A stretch of DNA of 64,000 nucleotides from Mycolicibacterium sphagni (lineage in GTDB: Bacteria > Actinomycetota > Actinomycetes > Mycobacteriales > Mycobacteriaceae): the NCBI RefSeq assembly GCF_002250655.1, contig NZ_NOZR01000004.1:124001-188000 (forward strand), in the 5' to 3' direction. The translations under genes and the position numbers were made by a program. This document shows, one piece after another, positions 1 to 7,626 of the stretch; positions within the stretch are counted from its first letter, which is position 1, and every line of letters starts with the position of its first letter. The notes under the pieces were generated by a model that did no database searches, had not been told where the DNA came from, and saw only the letters and a list, made by a program, of their open reading frames with translations.

Positions 1-2
1 AA

Positions 3-206
3 GCCGGGACGCGGCATCCCGAGCCCGGCACCGACTTTCACATGATGGCCGTCGCGCTGGTGGGTGCGGGCGAGGCCGTCGCCACCCGAGTCAGCGCGGG
101 TGATGCTGACGTGGACGAGGCCGCCGACATGTTGATCAACCTGTTCTGGCGCGGCCTGAAAGGCGCCCCCGCCGACAAGGAATCTTCACCGGCGTCTGCG
201 CCGTAA
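3..206 (+). CDS. TetR-family regulator, C-terminal fragment
   Basis: An open frame runs in from the left edge and stops at a TAA at 204-206. It encodes about 67 residues, including a helical stretch ending in MLINLFWRGLKG and a short polar tail. This is the usual end of the ligand-binding domain of TetR repressors; the DNA-binding domain lies outside the window. It converges with htdX (7-bp gap). In M. tuberculosis a TetR gene (Rv0238) lies close to Rv0241c (htdX), so an orthologue is likely by position. If so, it is the natural candidate to bind the TTAC-N6-GTAA palindromes at 2478-2493 and 7384-7421. The family call is moderate because only the C-terminus is visible; the regulatory link is inference. 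Confidence 0.6.
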   Translation, partial: AGTRHPEPGTDFHMMAVALVGAGEAVATRVSAGDADVDEAADMLINLFWRGLKGAPADKESSPASAP

Positions 207-213
207 TCTGTTG

Positions 214-1059
214 CTAGAGGCCGCGAATCGTCCCGGTGAGGTGCGGGTATCCCTTCGCCATGTTGCGCAGCGCGATATCCCAGCCGTCGGCGACCCGGTC
301 GACGTAGAGGCCGGCGCTGGCGGGCAGCACGACCGGCTTGCCGAACTTCACCGTGTAGCGCACGGCATCGGGTAGCTGGGCCTCGATGTTGGCCAGGACA
401 GCTGCCGCACTGAACATTCCGTGCGCGATGACGGTGGGGAAGCCGAACAGCTTGGCGCCGATGGCGGTGGTGTGGATCGGGTTGTGGTCCCCGCTGATCG
501 ATGCATAGCGCCGGATCTTGCCGGGGCTGATCCGCAGAATGGCATTGGGGGGCGGCAGTTTCGGACGCTTCGGAAGCTCCGGCTTCGGGCCGCCGGACAG
601 GCTGGTGCGCTGCTGGTGCAGGAATGTGGTGACCTGATGCCACGCCGGCTCGTTGCCGACACTCACATCGGCGACGACGTCAACCAGCAGGCCCTTGCGA
701 TGCTCGCGAAGATTCTCGGCGTGCACTTTCACACTCACCGAGTCGGTGACCGCGATCGGACGGTATCGGGTGATCTGATTCTCCACATGCACCGCACCCA
801 TTGCGGCGAAAGGGAAGTCGAAGCCGGTGATCAACGCCATGACGGTCGGGAACGTCAGCACGAACGGATAGGTCAGTGGCACGGTGTCACCGAACCGCAG
901 GCCGGTGACGGCGGTGTAGGCGGCCGCATTAGACGGGTCGATGGCGAGCTCGTCGACGGTCAGGGTGCGGTCGGGCAGACTCTCGCCGCGCGGGATGAAC
1001 GGCAACGATCCGGCTGCGGCGCGCAGCAGGTTCAGCACGCCGCTGGGCTGTTCGGTCAC
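214..1059 (-). CDS. htdX: 3-hydroxyacyl-thioester dehydratase HtdX (MaoC-like)
   Basis: Predicted (R)-3-hydroxyacyl-thioester dehydratase, which hydrates/dehydrates acyl chains in mycobacterial fatty-acid metabolism. It is a double hot-dog protein of about 281 residues. The C-terminal half carries the MaoC hydratase signature (SGDHNPIHT, followed by GFPTVIAHGMFSAA), whose Asp and His are catalytic. The N-terminal half is a degenerate hot-dog fold, as in Rv0241c, which this protein closely resembles from memory. The chosen start is the GTG at 1057-1059 (V-T-E-Q-P-S-G), which lies 10 bp after the fabG4 stop; an in-frame ATG at 1095 would overlap fabG4 and add a sequence foreign to the family. 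It forms an operon with fabG4, pairing a dehydratase with a 3-ketoacyl reductase. Confidence 0.9.
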   Translation of the reverse strand: MTEQPSGVLNLLRAAAGSLPFIPRGESLPDRTLTVDELAIDPSNAAAYTAVTGLRFGDTVPLTYPFVLTFPTVMALITGFDFPFAAMGAVHVENQITRYRPIAVTDSVSVKVHAENLREHRKGLLVDVVADVSVGNEPAWHQVTTFLHQQRTSLSGGPKPELPKRPKLPPPNAILRISPGKIRRYASISGDHNPIHTTAIGAKLFGFPTVIAHGMFSAAAVLANIEAQLPDAVRYTVKFGKPVVLPASAGLYVDRVADGWDIALRNMAKGYPHLTGTIRGL

Positions 1060-1069
1060 GTCGGCCACC

Positions 1070-2434
1070 TCATGCCCCCAGCATGGCCTGGCCACACACT
1101 CGAATCACGTTGCCGGTCACGGCATTCGAGGCGGGGCTGGCGAAATACGCGATGGTCTCGGCCACGTCGACCGGCTTGCCGCCCTGATAGAGGGAGTTCA
1201 GCCGGCGCCCGACCTCGCGGGTGGCCAGCGGGATCGCCGCCGTCATCGCGGTCTCGATGAACCCGGGTGCGACGGCATTGATGGTGATGCCCTTACCGTC
1301 GAGCTCGGGAGCCAGCGCCTGGGTGAGGCCGATCATCCCGGCCTTGGTGGTCGCGTAGTTGGTCTGCCCGCGGTTGCCGGCGATGCCGGCCATCGAGGAC
1401 AACCCGATGATCCGCCCGCCGTCGCCGATGCTGCCATTGGCGACCAGGCCCTCGGTAAGGCGTTGTGGAGCAAGCAGATTCACTGCGACCACCGCATCCC
1501 AACGGGCGTCGTCCATGTTCGCCAGCAGCTTGTCCCGGGTGATGCCGGCGTTGTTGACCAGGATGTCGGCGCGACCCCCGTTGTGATCCGAGTAGTGCTC
1601 ACGTAAGTGTTGGGTGATCTTGTCGACCGCGTCGGGGGCGGTGACGTCCAGCGGCAGCGCGGTGCCGCCGACCTTCGTCGCCGTCTCTTCGAGAGCCGAC
1701 GCCGCGCTTTCGATATCAATTGCGACGACCTTGGCCCCGTCGCGGGCGAACACTTCGGCGATGGTGGCGCCGATACCGCGGGCCGCACCCGTCACGATGC
1801 CGACCTTGCCGGCCAGTGGCTTGTCCCAGTCAGCGGGCGGTGTGGAGTCCGCGGCACCGACGTAGAAGACCTGTGCGTCGACGTAGGCCGATTTACCCGA
1901 CAGGATGAACCGCAACGTCGACTCCAGCCCAGTCGCAGCGGGTTTGGCCGCCGGCGACAGGTACACCAGAGCGACGGTGGCACCGCGCCGCAGCTCCTTG
2001 CCCAACGAGCGGGTGAACCCTTCGAGGGCGCGCTGGGCGATGCGCTCGTTCGTGCTGGCGGCCTCGTTCGGGGTGGTGCCCACCACGACGACGCGCGCTG
2101 AGGGTCCGAGGTTGCGCAGCAGCGGGGTGAAGAACTCGTAGAGGCCGCGCAGCTTCTCCGGCTCGGTGATGCCGGTGGCGTCGAACACCAGACCGCCGAA
2201 CGAGTCGGCCCATCGGCCACCGATGTTGTCGGCCACTACGTCGTAATCCTCGGCGAGTGCCGCCCGCAGCGGCTCGACGACGCGGCCGTCACCGCCGATC
2301 AGCAGTGAGCCGGCCAGCGCGGGTTCGCCGGGCCGGTAACGACGCAAGGTTTCCGGTTGCGGAATGCCGAGCTGCTTGGCCAGCAGTGAGCCGGGCGCTG
2401 AGTTGACGACCTGTGAGAAAAGATCGGAAGCCAC
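1070..2434 (-). CDS. fabG4: 3-oxoacyl-thioester reductase FabG4
   Basis: NADH-type 3-ketoacyl reductase of 454 residues, the high-molecular-weight FabG form. Residues 1 to about 200 form a flavodoxin-like N-terminal domain without obvious catalytic residues. The SDR domain follows, with TGAARGIG at 215-222, NNAG at 294-297 and the catalytic Ser347, Tyr360 and Lys364 (S-N12-YATTK). The family reduces 3-oxoacyl-CoA/ACP and can serve the reverse, beta-oxidation direction. It starts with GTG, is transcribed ahead of htdX, and diverges from the thiolase fadA2 across a 121-bp intergenic region carrying a perfect 16-bp palindrome. Together htdX, fabG4 and fadA2 supply three of the four beta-oxidation-type steps, with fadE5 as the likely fourth. 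Confidence 0.95.
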   Translation of the reverse strand: MASDLFSQVVNSAPGSLLAKQLGIPQPETLRRYRPGEPALAGSLLIGGDGRVVEPLRAALAEDYDVVADNIGGRWADSFGGLVFDATGITEPEKLRGLYEFFTPLLRNLGPSARVVVVGTTPNEAASTNERIAQRALEGFTRSLGKELRRGATVALVYLSPAAKPAATGLESTLRFILSGKSAYVDAQVFYVGAADSTPPADWDKPLAGKVGIVTGAARGIGATIAEVFARDGAKVVAIDIESAASALEETATKVGGTALPLDVTAPDAVDKITQHLREHYSDHNGGRADILVNNAGITRDKLLANMDDARWDAVVAVNLLAPQRLTEGLVANGSIGDGGRIIGLSSMAGIAGNRGQTNYATTKAGMIGLTQALAPELDGKGITINAVAPGFIETAMTAAIPLATREVGRRLNSLYQGGKPVDVAETIAYFASPASNAVTGNVIRVCGQAMLGA

Positions 2435-2477
2435 GAACGTGCCTTTCGAGTTTGGTTGGCGGGGGACCGAGAACGAA

Positions 2478-2493
2478 CTTACTCCAGAGTAAG
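2478..2493. promoter_or_regulatory. Palindromic operator between fabG4 and fadA2 (TTAC-N6-GTAA)
   Basis: CTTACTCCAGAGTAAG consists of perfect 7-bp arms around a 2-bp centre. It lies 44 bp from the fabG4 start and 62 bp from the fadA2 start, so one bound dimer could control both genes. The core TTAC-N6-GTAA recurs twice in the fadE5 promoter (7385-7398 and, with one mismatch, 7408-7421). Binding by a TetR-type repressor of fatty-acid degradation is inferred. Confidence 0.65.
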
Positions 2494-2555
2494 GAAGGTG
2501 CGTAGTATGGGTTGGGTATACCCCCTCTCAAACCGAACCTTAGGCGGAGATTGAC

Positions 2556-3860
2556 GTGGCCTCTACCAGTGCAAACAGTCGCCGGGTCGCCGTGATCGGC
2601 GGCAACCGCATCCCGTTCGCGCGATCGGATGGTGCGTATGCGGAGGCGTCCAACCAGGACATGTTCACCGCCGCGCTCGGCGGCTTGGTGGACCGTTTCG
2701 ACCTGGCCGGCGAGCGGCTCGGCGCGGTGATCGGCGGGGCGGTGCTCAAGCACAGCCGCGATTTCAATTTGATGCGTGAGAGCGTGCTCGGCAGCCAGCT
2801 CTCGCCCTACACCCCGGCGATCGATCTGCAGCAGGCCTGCGGCACCGGCCTGCAGGCGGCGATCGCGGCCGCCGACGGAATTGCCGCTGGCCGCTACGAG
2901 GTAGCCGCCGCCGGCGGTGTGGACACCACCTCCGACGCCCCGATCGGGCTCGGAGACGATCTGCGCCGCACCCTGCTCGGTCTGCGCCGGTCCAAGTCGA
3001 ACGTGGACCGGCTGAAGTTGGTCGGCAAGCTGCCCGCCTCGCTGGGCATCGAGATCCCCACCAACGGGGAACCACGCACCGGGCTGTCGATGGGCGACCA
3101 CGCCGCCATCACCGCCAAGAAGATGGGTATCAAGCGCGTCGACCAGGATGAGCTGGCAGCGGCCAGCCACCGCAATATGGCAGCCGCCTACGACCGTGGT
3201 TTCTTCGACGATCTCGTTACACCGTTCCTCGGGCTCTACCGGGACAACAACCTGCGCGCCGACTCCAGCGCGGAGAAGCTGGCCAAGCTCAAGCCGGTGT
3301 TCGGCGTGCGCAACGGCGACGCCACGATGACCGCGGGCAACTCCACTCCGCTGACCGATGGGGCCTCGGTGGCACTGCTCGCGAGCGAAGAGTGGGCAAC
3401 ATCACACTCGTTGACTCCGCTGGCCTATTTCGTCGACTCCGAGACTGCCGCGGTGGATTACGTGAACGGCGAGGACGGCCTGTTGATGGCGCCCACCTAC
3501 GCCGTGCCGCGTCTACTGGCCCGCAACGGCCTGACCTTGCAGGACTTCGACTTCTACGAAATCCACGAGGCCTTTGCCTCGGTGGTGCTGGCGCATCTGC
3601 AGGCCTGGGAGTCCGAGGAATACTGCAAGGAGCGGCTGGGCTTGGACAGTGCGTTGGGCCGCATCGATAAAACCAAGCTCAACGTCAACGGCTCCTCACT
3701 GGCTGCCGGCCACCCGTTCGCGGCCACCGGCGGGCGGATCGTGGCTCAGCTGGCCAAGCAGCTGGCCGAGAAGAAAAAGGACAGTGGTCAGCCGGTGCGC
3801 GGTCTCATTTCGATCTGCGCGGCGGGCGGCCAGGGCGTCACCGCGATCCTCGAGGCGTAG
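2556..3860 (+). CDS. fadA2: Acetyl-CoA acyltransferase (thiolase) FadA2
   Basis: Thiolase of 434 residues that cleaves 3-ketoacyl-CoA with CoA (or the reverse condensation). The nucleophilic Cys95 sits in QQACGTGLQAA. Other catalytic elements are HEAFA, GHPFAATGGR and CAAGGQG near the C-terminus, all in the expected thiolase order. It starts with GTG at 2556, diverges from fabG4-htdX, and is followed by two strong hairpins before the convergent hydrolase gene. The length and sequence match Rv0243 as recalled. It probably works with FabG4, HtdX and FadE5 in degradation of medium- to long-chain acyl-CoA. Confidence 0.93.
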   Translation: MASTSANSRRVAVIGGNRIPFARSDGAYAEASNQDMFTAALGGLVDRFDLAGERLGAVIGGAVLKHSRDFNLMRESVLGSQLSPYTPAIDLQQACGTGLQAAIAAADGIAAGRYEVAAAGGVDTTSDAPIGLGDDLRRTLLGLRRSKSNVDRLKLVGKLPASLGIEIPTNGEPRTGLSMGDHAAITAKKMGIKRVDQDELAAASHRNMAAAYDRGFFDDLVTPFLGLYRDNNLRADSSAEKLAKLKPVFGVRNGDATMTAGNSTPLTDGASVALLASEEWATSHSLTPLAYFVDSETAAVDYVNGEDGLLMAPTYAVPRLLARNGLTLQDFDFYEIHEAFASVVLAHLQAWESEEYCKERLGLDSALGRIDKTKLNVNGSSLAAGHPFAATGGRIVAQLAKQLAEKKKDSGQPVRGLISICAAGGQGVTAILEA

Positions 3861-3954
3861 CCCTCGTGCAGTGGCCCGCGGCGCACAAAATTCGGAAAAA
3901 AACTTTCCGGGGTTTGTAACGATCCGAAGCGGGCTACATATGTATTGGATAGCT

Positions 3955-3994
3955 CCGTGTTGCCGTCTGACCCCCCGACCCGACGGCAACACGG
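3955..3994 (+). terminator. Perfect 13-bp hairpin downstream of fadA2
   Basis: CCGTGTTGCCGTC (3955-3967) pairs perfectly with GACGGCAACACGG (3982-3994) around a C-rich 14-nt loop. The following sequence (GGCATCCTCTTTG) is only weakly T-rich, so this is an L-shaped or I-type terminator without a classical U-tract, common in mycobacteria. It lies 95 bp after the fadA2 stop. Confidence 0.7.
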
Positions 3995-4034
3995 GGCATC
4001 CTCTTTGTTTGCCGCCCTATCGGCGCGAACGAAG

Positions 4035-4071
4035 GACCGCCGCTGGAGAAGAGGGGATTCCAGCGGCGGTC
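4035..4071. terminator. Perfect 13-bp hairpin between convergent fadA2 and hydrolase
   Basis: GACCGCCGCTGGA (4035-4047) pairs with TCCAGCGGCGGTC (4059-4071) around an 11-nt loop. The hairpin ends 10 bp from the stop of the minus-strand hydrolase gene, so it probably terminates that gene and backs up fadA2 termination. No U-tract is present on either side. Confidence 0.72.
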
Positions 4072-4081
4072 TCCTAGAGGC

Positions 4082-5317
4082 CTAGACCCCGGAATCCACC
4101 AGGCCTGATTGCACCAGTGCGGCGTCGACGAACTGCTGAACCGGGCGGGCCTGGAAGAACCCGGTGTGGCCGCCGCGGTACCAGCCGATGTTCGGCCGCC
4201 CCCAGTGTTCCCAAAGTCCCAGCACCTGCTCGCGCGGATGCACGATGCGGTCGGCGACGCCCGCGTAGATGAAGCGGCCTTCCGGCGCCACTTTCGGTTG
4301 CAGCGACAGCGGGGAGATCATTTCGCCGATCGGCTCGGCCAGTTCCAACGTCCGGAAGCGTGGGTCGTCGACACTCAACCCGGCGTGACGGCCCAGGATC
4401 GACACCAGGTTGGCCGGCGGCACACCGAGAATGGCACACGTCAGGTCCTCGTCGAGGCTGGCGACCAGCGCCGCGATGTAGCCGCCCAGCGAGATGCTGT
4501 TCAGCCCGATGCGGGCATCGGGCTGTTGCGACCGAATCCAAGCCAGCACCCGCCGGATGTCCCACACCGCCTGGGCGGTGGCGTGGACGTCGTCCATCAC
4601 ATCCTCACCCGGAAAGACCGCGCCCTTGGGGAGTCCCTTGGCCCGCGGGCCGTGCATCGGAAGCACCGGCAGCACCACGTTGAGGCCGAAGTTCTGGTGC
4701 AGATGCCAGGCCCGGAACAAGGCCAGGTCCAGGTTGGCGCGGCCCATCTCGGTGCCGTGCACACACACCAGCCATGGGCGCGGTTCGCGGTGGCGCAGCA
4801 TCATCGCGTATTCGCGGTGGTTGCCGGTGTAGCTCAGCCAGCGCTCGCGGCCAGGTTCGCGGGCGTACGGCTTGTAGCCGCTCTCGAACGACATCCGCTC
4901 GTGGCTGCGGCCACGGCTCTTATAGGACCGGATGTTCACATCGGTCGGCACGGACGGGGCGGCGAAGTAGCCTTCCGGCCTGGCCAGCCAGCCCCGCTTG
5001 GAGTAGAAATCGATGGCCTTGAGGACCTCTTTGTTGATCTGGTCGTAGACGGTCGTGTCGCTTAATGGGCGGCGCAGGCGCAGTCCCACCAGGACGATCT
5101 CGTCGCGCAGGGCGTGGCTGGCCAGCGACAGCGTAGGCCGCGCGACGGGCAACTCGCCGCTGCCGCCGTCGAGGTATTCCCCCCACGATCGTGCGTAGTA
5201 GCCGCCCGCCTTGGTGAAGGGCGCGACAATATTCGCCAGAGGGTTCGCGTTACTGGGTTTTCTGCCGGTAATCGCGGGATTCTGGTGAATCGATTCGTTG
5301 CTGTCGAGCATCGCCAT
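4082..5317 (-). CDS. Alpha/beta hydrolase, unknown substrate
   Basis: Predicted cytosolic alpha/beta hydrolase of up to 411 residues; the substrate is unknown. A long N-terminal cap region (to about residue 180) precedes the core. The core shows VCVHGTEMGR (oxyanion-hole type strand), a nucleophile elbow NSISLGGY with Ser276 as likely nucleophile, an acid in VADRIVHP (about 357) and a His in GGHTGFF (about 384). The elbow reads S-x-S-x-G, so the first Gly of the usual G-x-S-x-G is replaced. There is no signal peptide. The second Met (5311) is better spaced from an AGGA than the first. It lies alone between fadA2 and fadE5, which are adjacent in M. tuberculosis, and is flanked by hairpins on both sides. 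An esterase/thioesterase role is a guess from the fold only. Confidence 0.75.
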   Translation of the reverse strand: MAMLDSNESIHQNPAITGRKPSNANPLANIVAPFTKAGGYYARSWGEYLDGGSGELPVARPTLSLASHALRDEIVLVGLRLRRPLSDTTVYDQINKEVLKAIDFYSKRGWLARPEGYFAAPSVPTDVNIRSYKSRGRSHERMSFESGYKPYAREPGRERWLSYTGNHREYAMMLRHREPRPWLVCVHGTEMGRANLDLALFRAWHLHQNFGLNVVLPVLPMHGPRAKGLPKGAVFPGEDVMDDVHATAQAVWDIRRVLAWIRSQQPDARIGLNSISLGGYIAALVASLDEDLTCAILGVPPANLVSILGRHAGLSVDDPRFRTLELAEPIGEMISPLSLQPKVAPEGRFIYAGVADRIVHPREQVLGLWEHWGRPNIGWYRGGHTGFFQARPVQQFVDAALVQSGLVDSGV

Positions 5318-5436
5318 TCCTAGAATGTAGCGGATAGCCAGTTAACTGCCAGGGCCCAAAGTCCCGACATATGTCTGCTGATGGGGAATCGTCGGCAAAA
5401 AGTGACCAAAGGCCCTGCGTGCAGACCTGCGAACGC

Positions 5437-5472
5437 CGACGGCCCCGGGACCGAACGATCCCGGGGCCGTCG
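5437..5472 (-). terminator. Perfect 14-bp hairpin downstream of fadE5
   Basis: CGACGGCCCCGGGA (5437-5450) pairs with TCCCGGGGCCGTCG (5459-5472) around an 8-nt loop. It starts 10 bp beyond the fadE5 stop on the minus strand, so it is best read as the fadE5 terminator. It also insulates the downstream hydrolase gene. No U-tract is visible. Confidence 0.75.
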
Positions 5473-5482
5473 TGCGTCGAAC

Positions 5483-7318
5483 TCAGAAGGCGGCTTCGTC
5501 GAGCTCCATGATGTCGTTGTCGATGGTCTCGATCACCAGCCGCGTGCTGGTCAGCAGGGGCAGGAAGCTCTTCGCGAAGAACGATGCGACAGCGATCTTG
5601 CCCTCGTAGAACGAACGATCGGCACCGGTGGCGCCGGCATCCAGCGCCTCGACGGCAACTGCGGCCTGGCGCTGCAGCAACCAGCCGATGACCAGGTCGC
5701 CGACGCTCATCAGGAAGCGCACCGACGCCAGACCCACCTTGTAGATGTTGCTGGGGTTCTCCTGCGCGGACATCAGGTAGCCGGTCATCGAGGCGGCCAT
5801 CGCCTGCACGTCCTCGAGAGCCTTGGCGAGCAGCTCCCGCTCGGTCTTCAGGCGGCCGTTGCCCGACTCGTTCGCGATGAACTCGCCGATCTCGCCGGCC
5901 ACGTGCGCCAGCGCAACTCCCTTGTCGCGGACGATCTTTCGGAAGAAGAAGTCCTGCGCCTGGATCGCAGTGGTGCCTTCGTAGAGGGAGTCGATCTTCG
6001 CGTCGCGGATGTACTGCTCGACCGGGTAGTCCTGCAGGAAGCCGGAGCCACCGAAGGTCTGCAGGCTCTCGGTGAGCTTGGCGTAGGCCTGCTCAGACCC
6101 GACGCCCTTGACGATCGGCAGCAGAAGGTCGTTGACCTTCATCGCCAGGTCGGCGTCGACACCCTGCACGGCCTTGGCCACCGGTGCGTCCTGGTAGGTG
6201 GAGGTATAGAGGTACAGCGCCCGCAGACCCTCGGCGTAGGCCTTCTGGGTCATCAGGCTCCGACGGACATCCGGGTGATGGGTGATCGTCACGCGCGGGG
6301 CGGTCTTGTCGGTCATCTGCGTCAGGTCGGCACCCTGCACACGCTCCTTGGCATACTCCAGAGCGTTCAGGTAACCGGTCGACAGAGTGGCAATAGCCTT
6401 GGTGCCCACCATCATTCGGGCCTGCTCGATCACGTCGAACATCTGCGCGATGCCCTCGTGGACCTCGCCGACCAGCCAGCCCTTGGCCGGGACGCCGTGC
6501 TGCCCGAAGGTCAGCTCACAGGTGGCCGAGACCTTCAGGCCCATCTTGTGCTCGACATTGGTGACGAAGACGCCGTTGCGCTCACCGGGCTCGCCGGTCT
6601 CGAAGTCGAAGAGGTACTTCGGCACGATGAACAGCGACAGACCCTTGGTGCCCGGGCCTGCGCCCTCGGGGCGGGCCAGCACCAGGTGCAGGATGTTCTC
6701 GAACAGGTCGTCGGAGTCGGCGGAGGTGATGAAGCGCTTCACACCGTCGATGTGCCAGGAGCCGTCGTCCTGCTTGACGGCCTTGGTGCGGCCGGCGCCG
6801 ACGTCAGATCCGGCGTCGGGCTCGGTGAGGACCATGGTGGAGCCCCAGCCGCGCTCGGCAGCGTTGACGGCCCACTTCTTCTGCTCCTCGGTGCCGAGGT
6901 TGTGCACGATCTGGGCGAAGCCCGCACCGCCGGCGTACATCCAGACCGCCGGGTTGGCGCCGAGGACGTGCTCGTGCAGCGCCCACACCAGTGTCTTGGG
7001 CATCGGCATGCCGCCGAGCTCCTCGATGAGGCCGACCTTGTCCCAGCCGCCATCGATGAACGCCTTGACCGACTTCTTGAACGGTTCCGGCAGGGTCACC
7101 GTGTGGGTCTCGGGGTCGAACACCGGCGGGTTGCGGTCGCCGTCAACGTATGACGCGGCCAGCGGGCCTTCGGCCAACCGGGCCATCTCGCCGAGCATCT
7201 CCTGCACGGTGTCGGCGTCGAGGTCGCTGTAGTCGCCAGCGCCGAGGGCCTTGTCGAAACCGAGGACCTCGAACAAGTTGAATACCTGGTCGCGGACATT
7301 GGACTTGTAGTGGCTCAT
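5483..7318 (-). CDS. fadE5: Acyl-CoA dehydrogenase FadE5
   Basis: Large acyl-CoA dehydrogenase (611 residues, versus about 380-400 for the standard family), oxidising acyl-CoA to trans-2-enoyl-CoA with FAD. It carries the AIDB/FadE5-type N-terminal extension, the FAD/substrate motif [17 protein letters not shown], and the C-terminal [15 protein letters not shown], whose Glu is the probable catalytic base. The ATG at 7318 is preceded by AGGAG with 8-nt spacing. It is an orthologue of Rv0244c by sequence and neighbourhood. The gene is monocistronic: the PKS gene lies upstream across 308 bp and a hairpin lies downstream. Two TTAC-N6-GTAA palindromes upstream suggest co-regulation with fabG4/fadA2. 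Confidence 0.95.
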   Translation of the reverse strand: MSHYKSNVRDQVFNLFEVLGFDKALGAGDYSDLDADTVQEMLGEMARLAEGPLAASYVDGDRNPPVFDPETHTVTLPEPFKKSVKAFIDGGWDKVGLIEELGGMPMPKTLVWALHEHVLGANPAVWMYAGGAGFAQIVHNLGTEEQKKWAVNAAERGWGSTMVLTEPDAGSDVGAGRTKAVKQDDGSWHIDGVKRFITSADSDDLFENILHLVLARPEGAGPGTKGLSLFIVPKYLFDFETGEPGERNGVFVTNVEHKMGLKVSATCELTFGQHGVPAKGWLVGEVHEGIAQMFDVIEQARMMVGTKAIATLSTGYLNALEYAKERVQGADLTQMTDKTAPRVTITHHPDVRRSLMTQKAYAEGLRALYLYTSTYQDAPVAKAVQGVDADLAMKVNDLLLPIVKGVGSEQAYAKLTESLQTFGGSGFLQDYPVEQYIRDAKIDSLYEGTTAIQAQDFFFRKIVRDKGVALAHVAGEIGEFIANESGNGRLKTERELLAKALEDVQAMAASMTGYLMSAQENPSNIYKVGLASVRFLMSVGDLVIGWLLQRQAAVAVEALDAGATGADRSFYEGKIAVASFFAKSFLPLLTSTRLVIETIDNDIMELDEAAF

Positions 7319-7383
7319 GACGGTTACTCCTCAGCGAGAATGTCATCTGAACTTGGGCTTTATGGTTGGGTACTTGGCTCTAA

Positions 7384-7399
7384 GTTACCCACCAGTAAC
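7384..7399. promoter_or_regulatory. fadE5 upstream operator 1 (TTAC-N6-GTAA)
   Basis: GTTACCCACCAGTAAC has 5-bp arms GTTAC/GTAAC with a 6-bp spacer. The TTAC-N6-GTAA core is identical in layout to the fabG4/fadA2 intergenic palindrome. It sits 66 bp upstream of the fadE5 ATG. Confidence 0.6.
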
Positions 7400-7407
7400 C
7401 CGAAACT

Positions 7408-7421
7408 ATACCGGCCGGTAA
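7408..7421. promoter_or_regulatory. fadE5 upstream operator 2 (imperfect TTAC-N6-GTAA)
   Basis: ATACCGGCCGGTAA contains a perfect 12-bp palindrome, TACCGGCCGGTA (7409-7420). It matches TTAC-N6-GTAA with one mismatch. Its centre is 23 bp from the centre of operator 1, about two helical turns, compatible with two dimers on the same DNA face. Confidence 0.5.
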
Positions 7422-7626
7422 TCGGAACGCAAGTCGATGTGAGCAAGTTCAGTCGACTAATCAACCCACTGGTTGGGTTGGCCCCTTGCCGCGCCTCTCG
7501 CCCTCGCGGTCTTACCTGCTCAGGACGGGTTGCAGCCAGCAAACAACACCACTATGTGGTGATACAAATCATCGCGATATCCGTGCGATGTCTGTCACAC
7601 CGCTACCCGTGGGGCGTTGCGTGTGG

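Larger units (their letters stand above)
7319..7626. other. fadE5 promoter region / end of PKS transcription
   Basis: This 308-bp gene-free stretch lies between the PKS stop (7627) and the fadE5 start, both on the minus strand. The fadE5-proximal third holds two palindromes described separately (7384-7399, 7408-7421). The remainder, 7422-7626, shows no open frame with a ribosome site, no clear terminator stem for the PKS gene and no repeat. Confidence 0.6.

Noticed and set aside
5381..7153. 590-aa plus-strand frame opposite fadE5
   Set aside because: It is a GC-rich antisense shadow of fadE5 with no recognisable domain; similar long shadows occur opposite the PKS (7486-9906, 16513-18141) and mmpL (34130-35614).
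7559..7572. CRP site in the pks-fadE5 gap (GTGATACAAATCAT)
   Set aside because: One half-site is TCAT rather than TCAC and the position is over 240 bp from the fadE5 start, so it is weaker than the three sites reported.
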